Of a stretch of 17,355 bases of DNA, positions 7,019-13,590 are shown one piece after another. Under the pieces are notes generated by a model, which was given only the letters and a program-made list of their open reading frames with translations, was not told the DNA's origin and ran no database searches. The stretch's first letter is position 1. Every line of letters starts with the position of its first letter. The position numbers and the translations under genes were made by a program. Origin of the DNA: an uncultured Actinomycetes bacterium (lineage in GTDB: Bacteria; Actinomycetota; Thermoleophilia; Solirubrobacterales; 70-9); contig CAMLHB010000034.1 in NCBI GenBank assembly GCA_946479725.1, positions 1 to 17,355 of the forward strand, in the 5' to 3' direction.

Positions 7019-8122
7019 ATGGCTGGCGAGACGATTTCGTTTGCTCGCGGCGCCCCGAGCGCCGACATCCTTCCGCACGAGCAGGTGCGGGAGGCGGCTT
7101 CGCGGGCGCTTGCTTCCGACTGGGAAACGGCGCTCTCCTACGGCGTCGGGATCGGTCATCCCGGGCTCTGCCGGTGGGTGGCGGAGCGGCACGGGGACCT
7201 CGATCCCAGCCAGGTGATGATCACCAACGGCTCGCTCGAGGCGGGGGCGATGCTGTTCCAGCACCTGCTCGGACCCGGCGATCGGGTCGTCGTCGAGCAG
7301 CCGACGTACGACCGCACCCTGCTGCTCCTGCAGCAGCTCGGAGTCGAGCTGGTGCCGGTCCGCCTGGAGGCCGACGGGCTTGACGTCGCGGAGCTGGAAG
7401 CGGCGCTCGCCGAGGGGCCGATCAAGCTCGCCCACGTCATCGCCAACGCCCACAACCCGGCCGGCTGCACGCTCTCGGTGGAGAAGCGCCGGCGCCTCGT
7501 CGAGCTCGCCGCCGAGCACGACTTCTGGATCTTCGAGGACGACCCCTACCGCGAGCTGCCGTTCAGCGGTTCTCCGCTGGAGACGATGCTGTCGCTGGAC
7601 CAGGACGGCAAGGTCGTCCACGCCTCCTCGTTCTCGAAGACGGTCAGCCCCGGCGTCCGCGTCGGCTATCTCGCCGGCCCCGCCGACGAGATCAAGAAGC
7701 TGGCGAAAAAGGCCAACGAGACCTATATCTCGCCGAACATGCTGGCCGAGTCGATCGTGCTGGAGCTCTGCCGCAGCGGTGAGCTGGACCGCAACATCGA
7801 GTTCGTCAAGGGCGAGCTGAAGGCGCGCTGCGAGGCCTTGGTCGAGGCGCTCCGCGAGCAGATCCCCGAGGCCGAGTTCGTCGTCCCCGACGGCGGCTAC
7901 TTCCTCTGGCTCGACCTCGCCGAGGGGACCGACACTGCCGCCCTCCTCGCCGAGGCGAAAAACGACGGGGTCTCGTTCGTCGCCGGCCCCGACTTCATGA
8001 TCGAGGGCGGCGAGAACAGCCTCCGCCTCTCCTTCGCCCCGGTCCCGGCCGACCGCGCCGCCGAGGGCGTGCGCCGGATCGCCGCCGCGCTCGAGCGCGT
8101 GCGATCCGGCTCGCCTACCTAA
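7019..8122 (+). CDS. PLP-dependent aminotransferase, class I/II (LysN/2-aminoadipate-transaminase-like)
   Basis: This 367-residue protein has the fold-type I aminotransferase motifs in order: TNGSLEAGAMLF (69-80, cofactor phosphate region), NAHNPAG with N146, FEDDPYREL with D174/D175 that contact the pyridine nitrogen, and the Schiff-base lysine K207 in HASSFSKTVSPGVRVGYLAG. R336 in SLRLSFA is positioned to bind the substrate carboxylate. It should transfer an amino group between an amino acid and a 2-oxo acid in the cytoplasm. The overall pattern, with a short N-terminus and EDDPY, resembles 2-aminoadipate/aromatic aminotransferases and the catalytic half of MocR regulators, but there is no DNA-binding domain. 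Its substrate cannot be assigned from sequence. It is followed after 77 bp by the peptidase gene, which has its own promoter-like TAGGAT, so a shared operon is doubtful. Confidence 0.9.
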   Translation: MAGETISFARGAPSADILPHEQVREAASRALASDWETALSYGVGIGHPGLCRWVAERHGDLDPSQVMITNGSLEAGAMLFQHLLGPGDRVVVEQPTYDRTLLLLQQLGVELVPVRLEADGLDVAELEAALAEGPIKLAHVIANAHNPAGCTLSVEKRRRLVELAAEHDFWIFEDDPYRELPFSGSPLETMLSLDQDGKVVHASSFSKTVSPGVRVGYLAGPADEIKKLAKKANETYISPNMLAESIVLELCRSGELDRNIEFVKGELKARCEALVEALREQIPEAEFVVPDGGYFLWLDLAEGTDTAALLAEAKNDGVSFVAGPDFMIEGGENSLRLSFAPVPADRAAEGVRRIAAALERVRSGSPT

Positions 8123-8162
8123 TTCAGAGGGCGATTTCGCATCAGACCGGGAAGTCCAGGCT

Positions 8163-8168
8163 AGGATG
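8163..8168 (+). promoter_or_regulatory. -10-like TAGGAT upstream of the secreted peptidase
   Basis: TAGGAT matches TANNNT, lies between short AGGC/GCCT arms, and sits 31 bases ahead of the TTG start. GGAAGG at about 8186-8191 is a plausible ribosome binding site, 8 bases before that TTG. No clear -35 was seen. Confidence 0.35.
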
Positions 8169-8199
8169 CCTGCTTCACTTTGGACGGAAGGGGTTTGGG

Positions 8200-9396
8200 T
8201 TGGGCACTTACGGGTATGCACTTAGGTTGGCGCTGGCGGCAGCGGCGGTTCTCACCTGTCTCGCGCTGAGCGCGCCGGCGTTCGCGGCATCGCAGCGACC
8301 GGTCTGTCCCGGTCCCGTCGCCGAGGGCAACGCCAGGTGCCACGCCCACGTCGTCACCAACGGCACGGGGACCCCGCAGGTGACGACCGCGCCCGCTGGC
8401 TACGGCCCGGTGCAGCTCCGCGGCGCCTATGGCCTGCCGAGCGCCGCGCCCGCCGCACAGACGATCGCCATCGTCGACGCCTACGACGACCCGAGCGTCG
8501 CCAGCGATCTCAACACCTACAGCAGCCAGTTCGGTCTGCCGCTGTGCAACAGCGCCAACCCCTGCTTCCGCAAGGTGAACCAGGGCGGCAGCGCCAGCGG
8601 CCCCTTCCCGAAGGCGAACGCCGGTTGGTCGCTGGAGATCGCGATGGACGTCGAGGTCGCGCACGCGATCTGCCCCAACTGCACGGTCCTCCTCGTCGAG
8701 GCGAACTCGAGCAGCCTCAGCGACCTCGCCGCCGCGGTCAGCACGGCAGCGAAACTGGGCGCGACCGAGATCTCCAACAGCTACGGCGGCTCCGAGTTCT
8801 CATCCGAGCTGAACGCCGCCTACGCCGGCCCCTACAACCAGCCCGGCATCGCCGTCACCGTCTCCTCCGGCGACAACGGCTACGGCTCCTTCGGCTTCCC
8901 GGCCGCCCTTTCGTCGGTGATCACCGTCGGCGGCACCACCCTGACGCTCGGCGCCGGCAACACCTACGGCGGCGAGACCGCCTGGAGCGGCGCCGGCAGC
9001 GGCTGCAGCCTCTACGTCGCCGCCCCCTCCTGGCAGAGCTTCCTCAGCGCCTGCGCCGGCAAGCGCGGCAGCGCCGACGTCGCCGCGGTCGCCGACCCCA
9101 ACACCGGCGCCGCCGTTTACGACTCGGTCAGGTACCAGGGCCGCGTCGGCTGGTTCAAGGTCGGCGGCACCAGCCTTTCCTCGCCGCTGGTGGCTGCCGT
9201 TTACGCGTTGGCCGGCGGCCTGCCGTCTGGCACTGCCGCCGCGTCCGGCCTCTACGGGCACCTCGGCGACTCCACCGTCCTGCACGACGTCACCAGCGGC
9301 GGCAACGGCAGCTGCTCGACGATCATGTGCAAAGGCACGGCGGGGTATGACGGCCCGACGGGGGTTGGTACGCCCAAGGGCATCGGCGCGTTCTAA
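8200..9396 (+). CDS. Secreted S53 (sedolisin/kumamolisin-like) serine-carboxyl peptidase
   Basis: The 398-residue product starts at TTG, chosen because GGAAGG precedes it and because it supplies a complete signal peptide (about residues 8-30, ending APAFAA). The catalytic residues of the sedolisin family are visible: E146 and D150 in SLEIAMDVEVAHA, the oxyanion Asp D225 in VSSGDNGYGSFGFPA, and the nucleophile S325 in VGGTSLSSPLVAA. Glu replaces the His of subtilisins, which separates it from family S8. Eight or more cysteines (C36, C47, C116, C122, C158, C161, C269, C285) suggest disulfides in the exported enzyme. The usual pro-kumamolisin domain of roughly 180 residues is missing: only about 40 residues separate the signal peptide from the catalytic domain. 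It probably degrades extracellular protein. The TAA stop overlaps the stop of the convergent exporter gene. Confidence 0.88.
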   Translation: MGTYGYALRLALAAAAVLTCLALSAPAFAASQRPVCPGPVAEGNARCHAHVVTNGTGTPQVTTAPAGYGPVQLRGAYGLPSAAPAAQTIAIVDAYDDPSVASDLNTYSSQFGLPLCNSANPCFRKVNQGGSASGPFPKANAGWSLEIAMDVEVAHAICPNCTVLLVEANSSSLSDLAAAVSTAAKLGATEISNSYGGSEFSSELNAAYAGPYNQPGIAVTVSSGDNGYGSFGFPAALSSVITVGGTTLTLGAGNTYGGETAWSGAGSGCSLYVAAPSWQSFLSACAGKRGSADVAAVADPNTGAAVYDSVRYQGRVGWFKVGGTSLSSPLVAAVYALAGGLPSGTAAASGLYGHLGDSTVLHDVTSGGNGSCSTIMCKGTAGYDGPTGVGTPKGIGAF

Positions 9397-10304
9397 TCGC
9401 GCGGTGCCGTTGCGGCGGACCGCAGCGCTCCCGCCGAGGCGATGACGACGAGGGCGATCGCGACGATTTCGATCGCGTCGAGGGACTGCGAGAGCGCCAG
9501 GAAGCCGATCGCGGCTGCGACCGCCGGCTCCAGGCTCATCAGCACCCCGAAGACAGCCCGCGGCAGGCGGCGTAGGGCCTCCATCTCGAAGGCATAGGGA
9601 ATCGCGGTGCTGAGGACCCCGAGGCCGAGGCCGATCGCCAGGTTGGCGGGGACGAAGATCTCGGCGCCCCCTTGGACGAGCCCGAAGGGGGCGATCACCA
9701 CCGTCGAAATAACCGCCGCCATCGTCGCCCCGCCCGGCCCCGGTGAGAGGGCGCCGACGCGGTCGCTGAGGACGATGTAGACGCCCCAGAAGACCCCTGC
9801 GGTCAGCGCCAGCACAACGCCCAGCGCGTCGACTCCGCCACCGCCGCCGTTGTTGGAGAGGAGGACGATGCCAATGGCCGCCAGCACCACCCAGACCGCG
9901 TCCCGCCAGCGGCGCGAGCCGGCGATCGCGACCCCGAGCGGGCCGACGAACTCGAGCGTCACCGTGATCCCCAGCGGCAGCCGTTCCAGCGCCGCGTAGA
10001 AGAAGAAGTTGACCGCCGAGACCGCCAGCCCGAGCAGGACGACGTCGCGGTGCGGCCACTCGCGCGAGCGCAGCGGCTCCCCCCGCATGAATACCAGCAG
10101 CACCAGGGCGCCGAAGCCGGCCCGCAGGAAGACGGCGCCCGCCGCCCCGAGTTCGTCGAAGAGAGTGGTCGCCAGGGCCGACCCGCACTGGACCGAGACG
10201 ATCGAGGCGAGGACCAGCAGGGTCGCGCCGCGGTTTCCGTTCTCGCTCCCGGTCATCGACGGATTCTGATCCACCGGGCGCTTGCCCCCCGGAAGGAGGG
10301 ACAT
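9393..10304 (-). CDS. EamA/RhtA-family inner-membrane exporter (DMT superfamily)
   Basis: This 303-residue protein is almost entirely hydrophobic from residue 27 on and fits ten transmembrane helices as two EamA repeats. RLPLGITVTLEFVGPLGVA (108-126) is the hallmark segment of RhtA-like threonine/homoserine exporters, and RLPRAVFGVLMSLEP (246-260) is the matching segment of the second repeat. A Gly-rich loop (NNGGGGG, 151-157) separates the two halves. It likely exports small amino acids or related metabolites, but the substrate is inferred from family only. The start is uncertain: this ATG has no Shine-Dalgarno, and a second ATG at 10256 (residue 17, MTGSENGNRG) would remove an uncharacteristic N-terminal extension. 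The gene is divergent from the ferritin-like operon with only 26-74 bp between starts, so their promoters must overlap or lie inside each other's genes. Confidence 0.9.
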   Translation of the reverse strand: MSLLPGGKRPVDQNPSMTGSENGNRGATLLVLASIVSVQCGSALATTLFDELGAAGAVFLRAGFGALVLLVFMRGEPLRSREWPHRDVVLLGLAVSAVNFFFYAALERLPLGITVTLEFVGPLGVAIAGSRRWRDAVWVVLAAIGIVLLSNNGGGGGVDALGVVLALTAGVFWGVYIVLSDRVGALSPGPGGATMAAVISTVVIAPFGLVQGGAEIFVPANLAIGLGLGVLSTAIPYAFEMEALRRLPRAVFGVLMSLEPAVAAAIGFLALSQSLDAIEIVAIALVVIASAGALRSAATAPRD

Positions 10305-10330
10305 GCAAACGACCAGGAGGCGACCAGAAA
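10274..10330 (+). promoter_or_regulatory. Leader of the ferritin-like operon: small hairpin and AGGAGG ribosome binding site
   Basis: AGGAGG at 10315-10320 lies 10 bases ahead of the ATG at 10331 and decides that start. A small GC hairpin (CCGGG 10274-10278 with CCCGG 10288-10292) precedes it. No recognisable -35/-10 pair for either a housekeeping or an ECF sigma factor could be picked out in the short gap. Confidence 0.45.
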
Positions 10331-10984
10331 ATGGCTGAGCTCAAGCAGCTGCGCGACCCCGTCTCGCGGCGCAAGTTCGTCGCCGTCGGTGGCGGCTCAA
10401 CGGCGCTGGCGGCTTTCCTCGCCGCCTGCGGCGGCGACAGCGGCACGACCACGACGACGATGACCGACGCGATGTCCGGCGGCGGCGCGAGCGAAACCGC
10501 CCAGTTCGGCAAGGGCGACATCGGCATCCTCAACTATGCCCTCACCCTCGAGTACCTCGAGACCGCCTTCTACGCCGACGTCATCAAGAGTGGACTCTTC
10601 AAGGGCGCCGACCTGGAGACGATCCGCAAGTTCGGCCGCGAGGAGGCCGAACACGTGGAAGCGCTGACCGCGGCGGTGAAGCAGCTCGGCGGCAAACCGG
10701 CGCCGGAACCGAAGGCCGAATTCCCGCTGAAGAGCGCCAAGTCGGTGCTGGAACTGGCGGGGACGGTCGAGAACCTCGGCGCCGCCGCCTACCTTGGCCA
10801 GGCCCCCAACATCAAGAGCCCGGAAGTGCTGGCGAGCGCGCTGGCGATCCACAGCGTCGAGGGGCGGCACGCCGCCGTCCTCAACACCCTGCTGGGCGAA
10901 TCGATCACCCCCGACGGCGCCTTCGCCAAGCCCGCCGACGTGAAGACCGTCCTCAAGTCAGTCGAACCGTTCCTGGTCGAATGA
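10331..10984 (+). CDS. Ferritin-like diiron protein, Tat-exported lipoprotein
   Basis: This 217-residue protein has a twin-arginine signal at SRRKF (12-16), a hydrophobic stretch and a lipobox F-L-A-A-C33, so it is predicted to be exported folded and anchored by lipid at C33. A Thr/Ser-rich tether (about 35-55) follows. The four-helix ferritin-like domain (about 62-190) carries a full set of candidate diiron ligands: E74/E77 in LEYLE, E105xxH108 in EEAEH, E147 in TVENLG and E177xxH180 in VEGRH. This matches the PF13668-type ferritin-like domain family. It may bind or oxidise iron or manganese, or destroy oxidants, on the outer face of the membrane, but no activity is established for this type. 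Tat export would fit loading of metal in the cytoplasm. It is the first gene of a four-gene operon; the next gene is a paralogue. Confidence 0.88.
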   Translation: MAELKQLRDPVSRRKFVAVGGGSTALAAFLAACGGDSGTTTTTMTDAMSGGGASETAQFGKGDIGILNYALTLEYLETAFYADVIKSGLFKGADLETIRKFGREEAEHVEALTAAVKQLGGKPAPEPKAEFPLKSAKSVLELAGTVENLGAAAYLGQAPNIKSPEVLASALAIHSVEGRHAAVLNTLLGESITPDGAFAKPADVKTVLKSVEPFLVE

Positions 10985-11010
10985 GCCGGCGAGCGAAAGG
11001 AGAAGGAACG

Positions 11011-11604
11011 ATGAGCGCAGAGCACGCAGACCAGCAGACCCGCAGCGAGGTCCTCGCCAAAGGAGCGCTGGCGGTGGGGTCCGTCTACGGCGCCCTCGCC
11101 GTCGGGCCCTACGTGCGGCGGGCGCTGGCGATGTCGGGCGGCGACGTCGAAATCCTCAACTTCGCCCTCACCCTCGAGTACCTGGAGGCGAAGTTCTACG
11201 CCGAAGCGAAGAGCCGGGCGAAGGCGAAGGGCGAATTGAAGAGCCTGATCGACCTCCTCGCCGAAGACGAGCAGCTGCACGTCGAAGCGCTGACGGCGAC
11301 GGTCAAGCAGCTCGGCGGCAAGCCGGTCGCGGAACCGAAGTTCAACTTCGAATACAGCGGCACCGGCGGCTTCCTGAAGCTGGCGCAGACCTTCGAGGAC
11401 ACCGGCGTCAGCGCCTACAACGGCGCCGGCCCGCTGATCAAGTCGAAGGAAGTGCTGGCGGCGGCCGGCGGCATCGTCCAGGTCGAGGCGCGCCACGCGG
11501 CGGCGATCCGGCTGCAGAACGAAGAAGAACCCGCGCCGGCCGCCTTCGACACCCCGCTCGACGAAAAGCAGGTTTTGAAGGCCGTCGAACCGTTCATCGT
11601 GTAG
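11011..11604 (+). CDS. Ferritin-like diiron protein, N-terminally membrane-anchored
   Basis: From this ATG the product is 197 residues. AAAGGAG lies just upstream (about 10996-11002). An in-frame ATG at 10981 that overlaps the previous stop is less favoured because it lacks such a site and would add ten Arg/Lys-rich residues. The ferritin-like domain (about 45-168) is clearly related to the preceding gene, sharing LTLEYLE and VEALTA.VKQLGGKP. It keeps all candidate metal ligands: E56/E59, E87xxH90, E129 or D130, and E159xxH162. The N-terminus (KGALAVGSVYGALAVGP, 17-33) is hydrophobic, but the twin-arginine pair is replaced by T-R-S and there is no lipobox. It may therefore be an uncleaved anchor or be carried out in complex with its lipoprotein partner. 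A heteromeric four-helix assembly of the two products is inferred, not shown. Four bases separate its stop from the sigma factor gene. Confidence 0.86.
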   Translation: MSAEHADQQTRSEVLAKGALAVGSVYGALAVGPYVRRALAMSGGDVEILNFALTLEYLEAKFYAEAKSRAKAKGELKSLIDLLAEDEQLHVEALTATVKQLGGKPVAEPKFNFEYSGTGGFLKLAQTFEDTGVSAYNGAGPLIKSKEVLAAAGGIVQVEARHAAAIRLQNEEEPAPAAFDTPLDEKQVLKAVEPFIV

Positions 11605-11608
11605 TCCG

Positions 11609-12190
11609 ATGGCGGTGCGGCGAGAGAAGGCGGAGCGACTGGCCGACGAGGAGCTGATGCCCCTCGTCGGCCGCAAGGACCCGGAGGCGTTCGAGGTCCT
11701 CTACGACCGCCACGGGGGCGCCGCCTTCTCGCTCGCCTACCGGATCGTCGGCGACCGCGCCGTCGCCGAGGAAGTCACCCAAGAGGCCTTCATCTCGGTC
11801 TGGCGCAGCGGCGCCCGCTTCGACGCCGCCCGCGGCAGCGTCCGCTCCTGGCTGCTCAGCGTCGTCCGCAACCGGGCGATCGACTTCCTCCGCAGTCGCG
11901 CCGCCAAAGCACCGAAACTCGACTTCGACGACGAGTCGGCGCTGGAGCAGCGGCCGGCGACCGAGCTGACCGAGGAGGAAGCGCTGCGGCGCGAGACCTC
12001 GGCCGAGCTGCGCGGGGCGCTGGGCAAGCTGCCGGGCGAGCAGTCGAAGGTGATCGAGCTCGCCTACTTCGGCGGCTTCAGCCACTCGGACATCGCCCAG
12101 ATCCTCGGGCTGCCGATGGGCACGGTGAAGGGGAGAATGAGGTTGGGCCTGGAGAAGATTCGCGGCGAGCTGGCGGAGGTTCTCCTATGA
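11609..12190 (+). CDS. ECF-family RNA polymerase sigma factor (SigK-like, paired with RskA-type anti-sigma)
   Basis: The product has 193 residues. The sigma-2 region spans about 27-96 (FEVLYDRHGGAAFSLAYRIV, then AEEVTQEAFISVWR and VRSWLLSVVRNRAIDFLR), and the sigma-4 region about 134-187 has the helix-turn-helix FSHSDIAQILGLPMGTVKGRM (157-177). There is no extra C-terminal domain. It should direct RNA polymerase to stress promoters once released from the anti-sigma factor encoded next. It starts 4 bases after the ferritin-like gene without a strong Shine-Dalgarno, suggesting translational coupling, and its TGA overlaps the anti-sigma ATG (ATGA). The genes upstream in the same operon are natural first candidates for its regulon, implying autoregulation, though I could not identify its promoter motif. 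Confidence 0.93.
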   Translation: MAVRREKAERLADEELMPLVGRKDPEAFEVLYDRHGGAAFSLAYRIVGDRAVAEEVTQEAFISVWRSGARFDAARGSVRSWLLSVVRNRAIDFLRSRAAKAPKLDFDDESALEQRPATELTEEEALRRETSAELRGALGKLPGEQSKVIELAYFGGFSHSDIAQILGLPMGTVKGRMRLGLEKIRGELAEVLL

Positions 12191-12870
12191 GCGCACCCGA
12201 TCACAATCGCTGGAGCGACGAGCTCGCGGCCTACATGCTGGGCGCGCTGGAGGGCGAGGAGGCGCGCGCCTTCGAGCGCCACCTCGACGACTGCGAGCGC
12301 TGCCGCGAGCAGATGCGCTGGCTGCAGCCGGCGCTGCAGGCGCTGCCCGAGTCCGTCGAGCGGACCGAGCCGCCGCGCCAACTGCGCCAGAACCTGATGG
12401 CCGAGGTGCGCGCCGACGCGCGCCGCTCCGAGGAGCGCCCGGCGCCGGCCCGTTCCTGGCGCTGGCTGCTGAAGCCGGCGGCCGGCTTCGCGGTCGTCGC
12501 CCTGCTGGTCGCCGGCGTCGTCGGCTACGAGGTCGGCCGCAACGACTCAGGCTCCGGGAGCGGTGCCACCACGGTCGAACGCCGGGTTGACGGCCTCGAC
12601 GTGAAGATGGTCCAGGAGGGGGAGAGCGGCACGCTGCAGCTCTCCGGCGTCCAGCAGCTGCCGCCCGACAAGGTGCTCGAGGCCTGGGTCGAACGCGAAG
12701 GCCAGGTCGAAGCGGTGCCGGCGCTGTTCGTCCCCGACAGCAACGGACAGGCGGAGACGCGGATCGCCGACATGAGCGGCGTCAGCACGGTGATGGTCAC
12801 CGAAGAGCCGCAGGGCGGCAGCGATCAGCCGACCGGCAAGCCGATCATGCAGATGAAGGTGCCGAGCTAG
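12187..12870 (+). CDS. Zinc-binding RskA-type anti-sigma factor, single-pass membrane protein
   Basis: This 227-residue protein starts with a cytoplasmic ZAS-type anti-sigma domain with H32xxxC36xxC39 (RHLDDCERC) followed by a helix. A transmembrane helix lies at about 92-116 (WLLKPAAGFAVVALLVAGVVGYEVG). After a Gly/Ser linker comes an extracytoplasmic RskA C-terminal domain (about 128-227) with the family pattern SGVQQLPPDKVLEAWVERE and a final MQMKVP. It should hold the ECF sigma factor at the membrane until an envelope signal triggers proteolysis. The CxxC zinc site could make the switch sensitive to oxidation, as in other ZAS proteins; this is inference. Its TAG stop overlaps the stop of the convergent metalloregulator gene in the palindrome CTAG. 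Confidence 0.92.
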   Translation: MSAPDHNRWSDELAAYMLGALEGEEARAFERHLDDCERCREQMRWLQPALQALPESVERTEPPRQLRQNLMAEVRADARRSEERPAPARSWRWLLKPAAGFAVVALLVAGVVGYEVGRNDSGSGSGATTVERRVDGLDVKMVQEGESGTLQLSGVQQLPPDKVLEAWVEREGQVEAVPALFVPDSNGQAETRIADMSGVSTVMVTEEPQGGSDQPTGKPIMQMKVPS

Positions 12871-13580
12871 CGGCCGTAGCGATCGCTCGAGAGCACCAGC
12901 TGCTCCGGGATCGCCGCCCGCGGCGGCGGCGCCGGATCGGCGCGGACCGAGACGGTCTCGGCGACGCTGCGGCTGACCTCATGGTTGCCGCTGGCGGAGG
13001 CGATGACGACGCGCTCCTCATCGGAGGTCTCGACCTTGCCCTCGAGGCCGGGGTCGAGCCCGGCCGCCTTCAGGTAGTGCAGCAGTTCCTCGGCCTCGTT
13101 CTCGAAGCGCAGGACGACGACGCTGGCGCCGACCTCGACGTCGGCCAGGAGCGAGCCCTGCTCGCGGATCCCCTCGACGATCGGGTGGCCGTGGGGGCAG
13201 GTGGTGGCGTCGCCGATCGCCGCCCGCATCCGCTCCTCCAGCACCGGGCTCATCGCGTGCTCGATCCGCTCCGCCTCCTCGTGCACCTCGTCCCAGGGGA
13301 TGTGGAGGACGTCGGTGAGGAAGCGCTCGATCATCCGGTGGCGGCGGACGATGTAGCTGGCGTGGTCGCGCCCGGAGTCGGTGAAGCCGAGCGATTTGTC
13401 GTCGTTGCGCTCGACGTAGCCGTCGTCGATCAGCCGCCCGATCATCTCGTGCACGGTCGGCGGCGAGAGCTGCATCGCGCGGGCGATGTTGGCGCCGGTC
13501 ATCGGCAACCCGGCCTCCTCCAGCCAGAACATGATCTCCAGGTACTCCTGCTCCGCGACGGTCGCGTTCTCAGACGACAC
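12867..13580 (-). CDS. DtxR/MntR-family metal-dependent transcriptional regulator
   Basis: The product has 237 residues. It starts at GTG, with AAAGGAG placed just upstream and overlapping the stop of the preceding gene. Residues 8-75 form the winged helix (GANIARAMQLSPPTVHEMIGRL). Residues 76-135 form the dimerisation and metal-binding domain, and about 140-205 form an SH3/FeoA-like C-terminal domain, giving the long IdeR/DtxR architecture. Candidate ligands are E12, E15, H81, E104, E107 and H108. By alignment with MntR (D8, E11, H77, E99, E102, H103) this is a Mn-type set, because the Cys of DtxR/IdeR (C102) is Glu104 here. It should bind operators when charged with Mn(II) or Fe(II) and repress uptake genes or activate storage genes. 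It is convergent with the ferritin-like/ECF operon and is translated from the same transcript as the HAD phosphatase gene upstream (10 bp apart). No DtxR-type operator was recognised. Confidence 0.92.
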   Translation of the reverse strand: MSSENATVAEQEYLEIMFWLEEAGLPMTGANIARAMQLSPPTVHEMIGRLIDDGYVERNDDKSLGFTDSGRDHASYIVRRHRMIERFLTDVLHIPWDEVHEEAERIEHAMSPVLEERMRAAIGDATTCPHGHPIVEGIREQGSLLADVEVGASVVVLRFENEAEELLHYLKAAGLDPGLEGKVETSDEERVVIASASGNHEVSRSVAETVSVRADPAPPPRAAIPEQLVLSSDRYGR

Positions 13581-13590
13581 AAGCTCTCCT

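Noticed and set aside
10303..10338. Possible 11-codon leader peptide ahead of the ferritin-like operon
   Set aside because: An ATG follows GGAGG, but the 3-base spacing is too short, the peptide (MQTTRRRPENG) has no attenuator logic, and the region also encodes the start of the divergent exporter.
10981..11010. ATGA-overlapping start for the second ferritin-like gene
   Set aside because: It is possible by coupling, but the ATG at 11011 has a clear AAAGGAG, and that very site would be inside the coding region if the earlier start were used.
11609..12870. Sigma/anti-sigma pair as part of a phage or conjugative island
   Set aside because: There are no integrase, attachment-site repeats or phage genes nearby, and codon use matches the surrounding core genes.
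12867..12870. CTAG as a rare restriction or regulatory site
   Set aside because: It is fully explained as two overlapping TAG stop codons of convergent genes.
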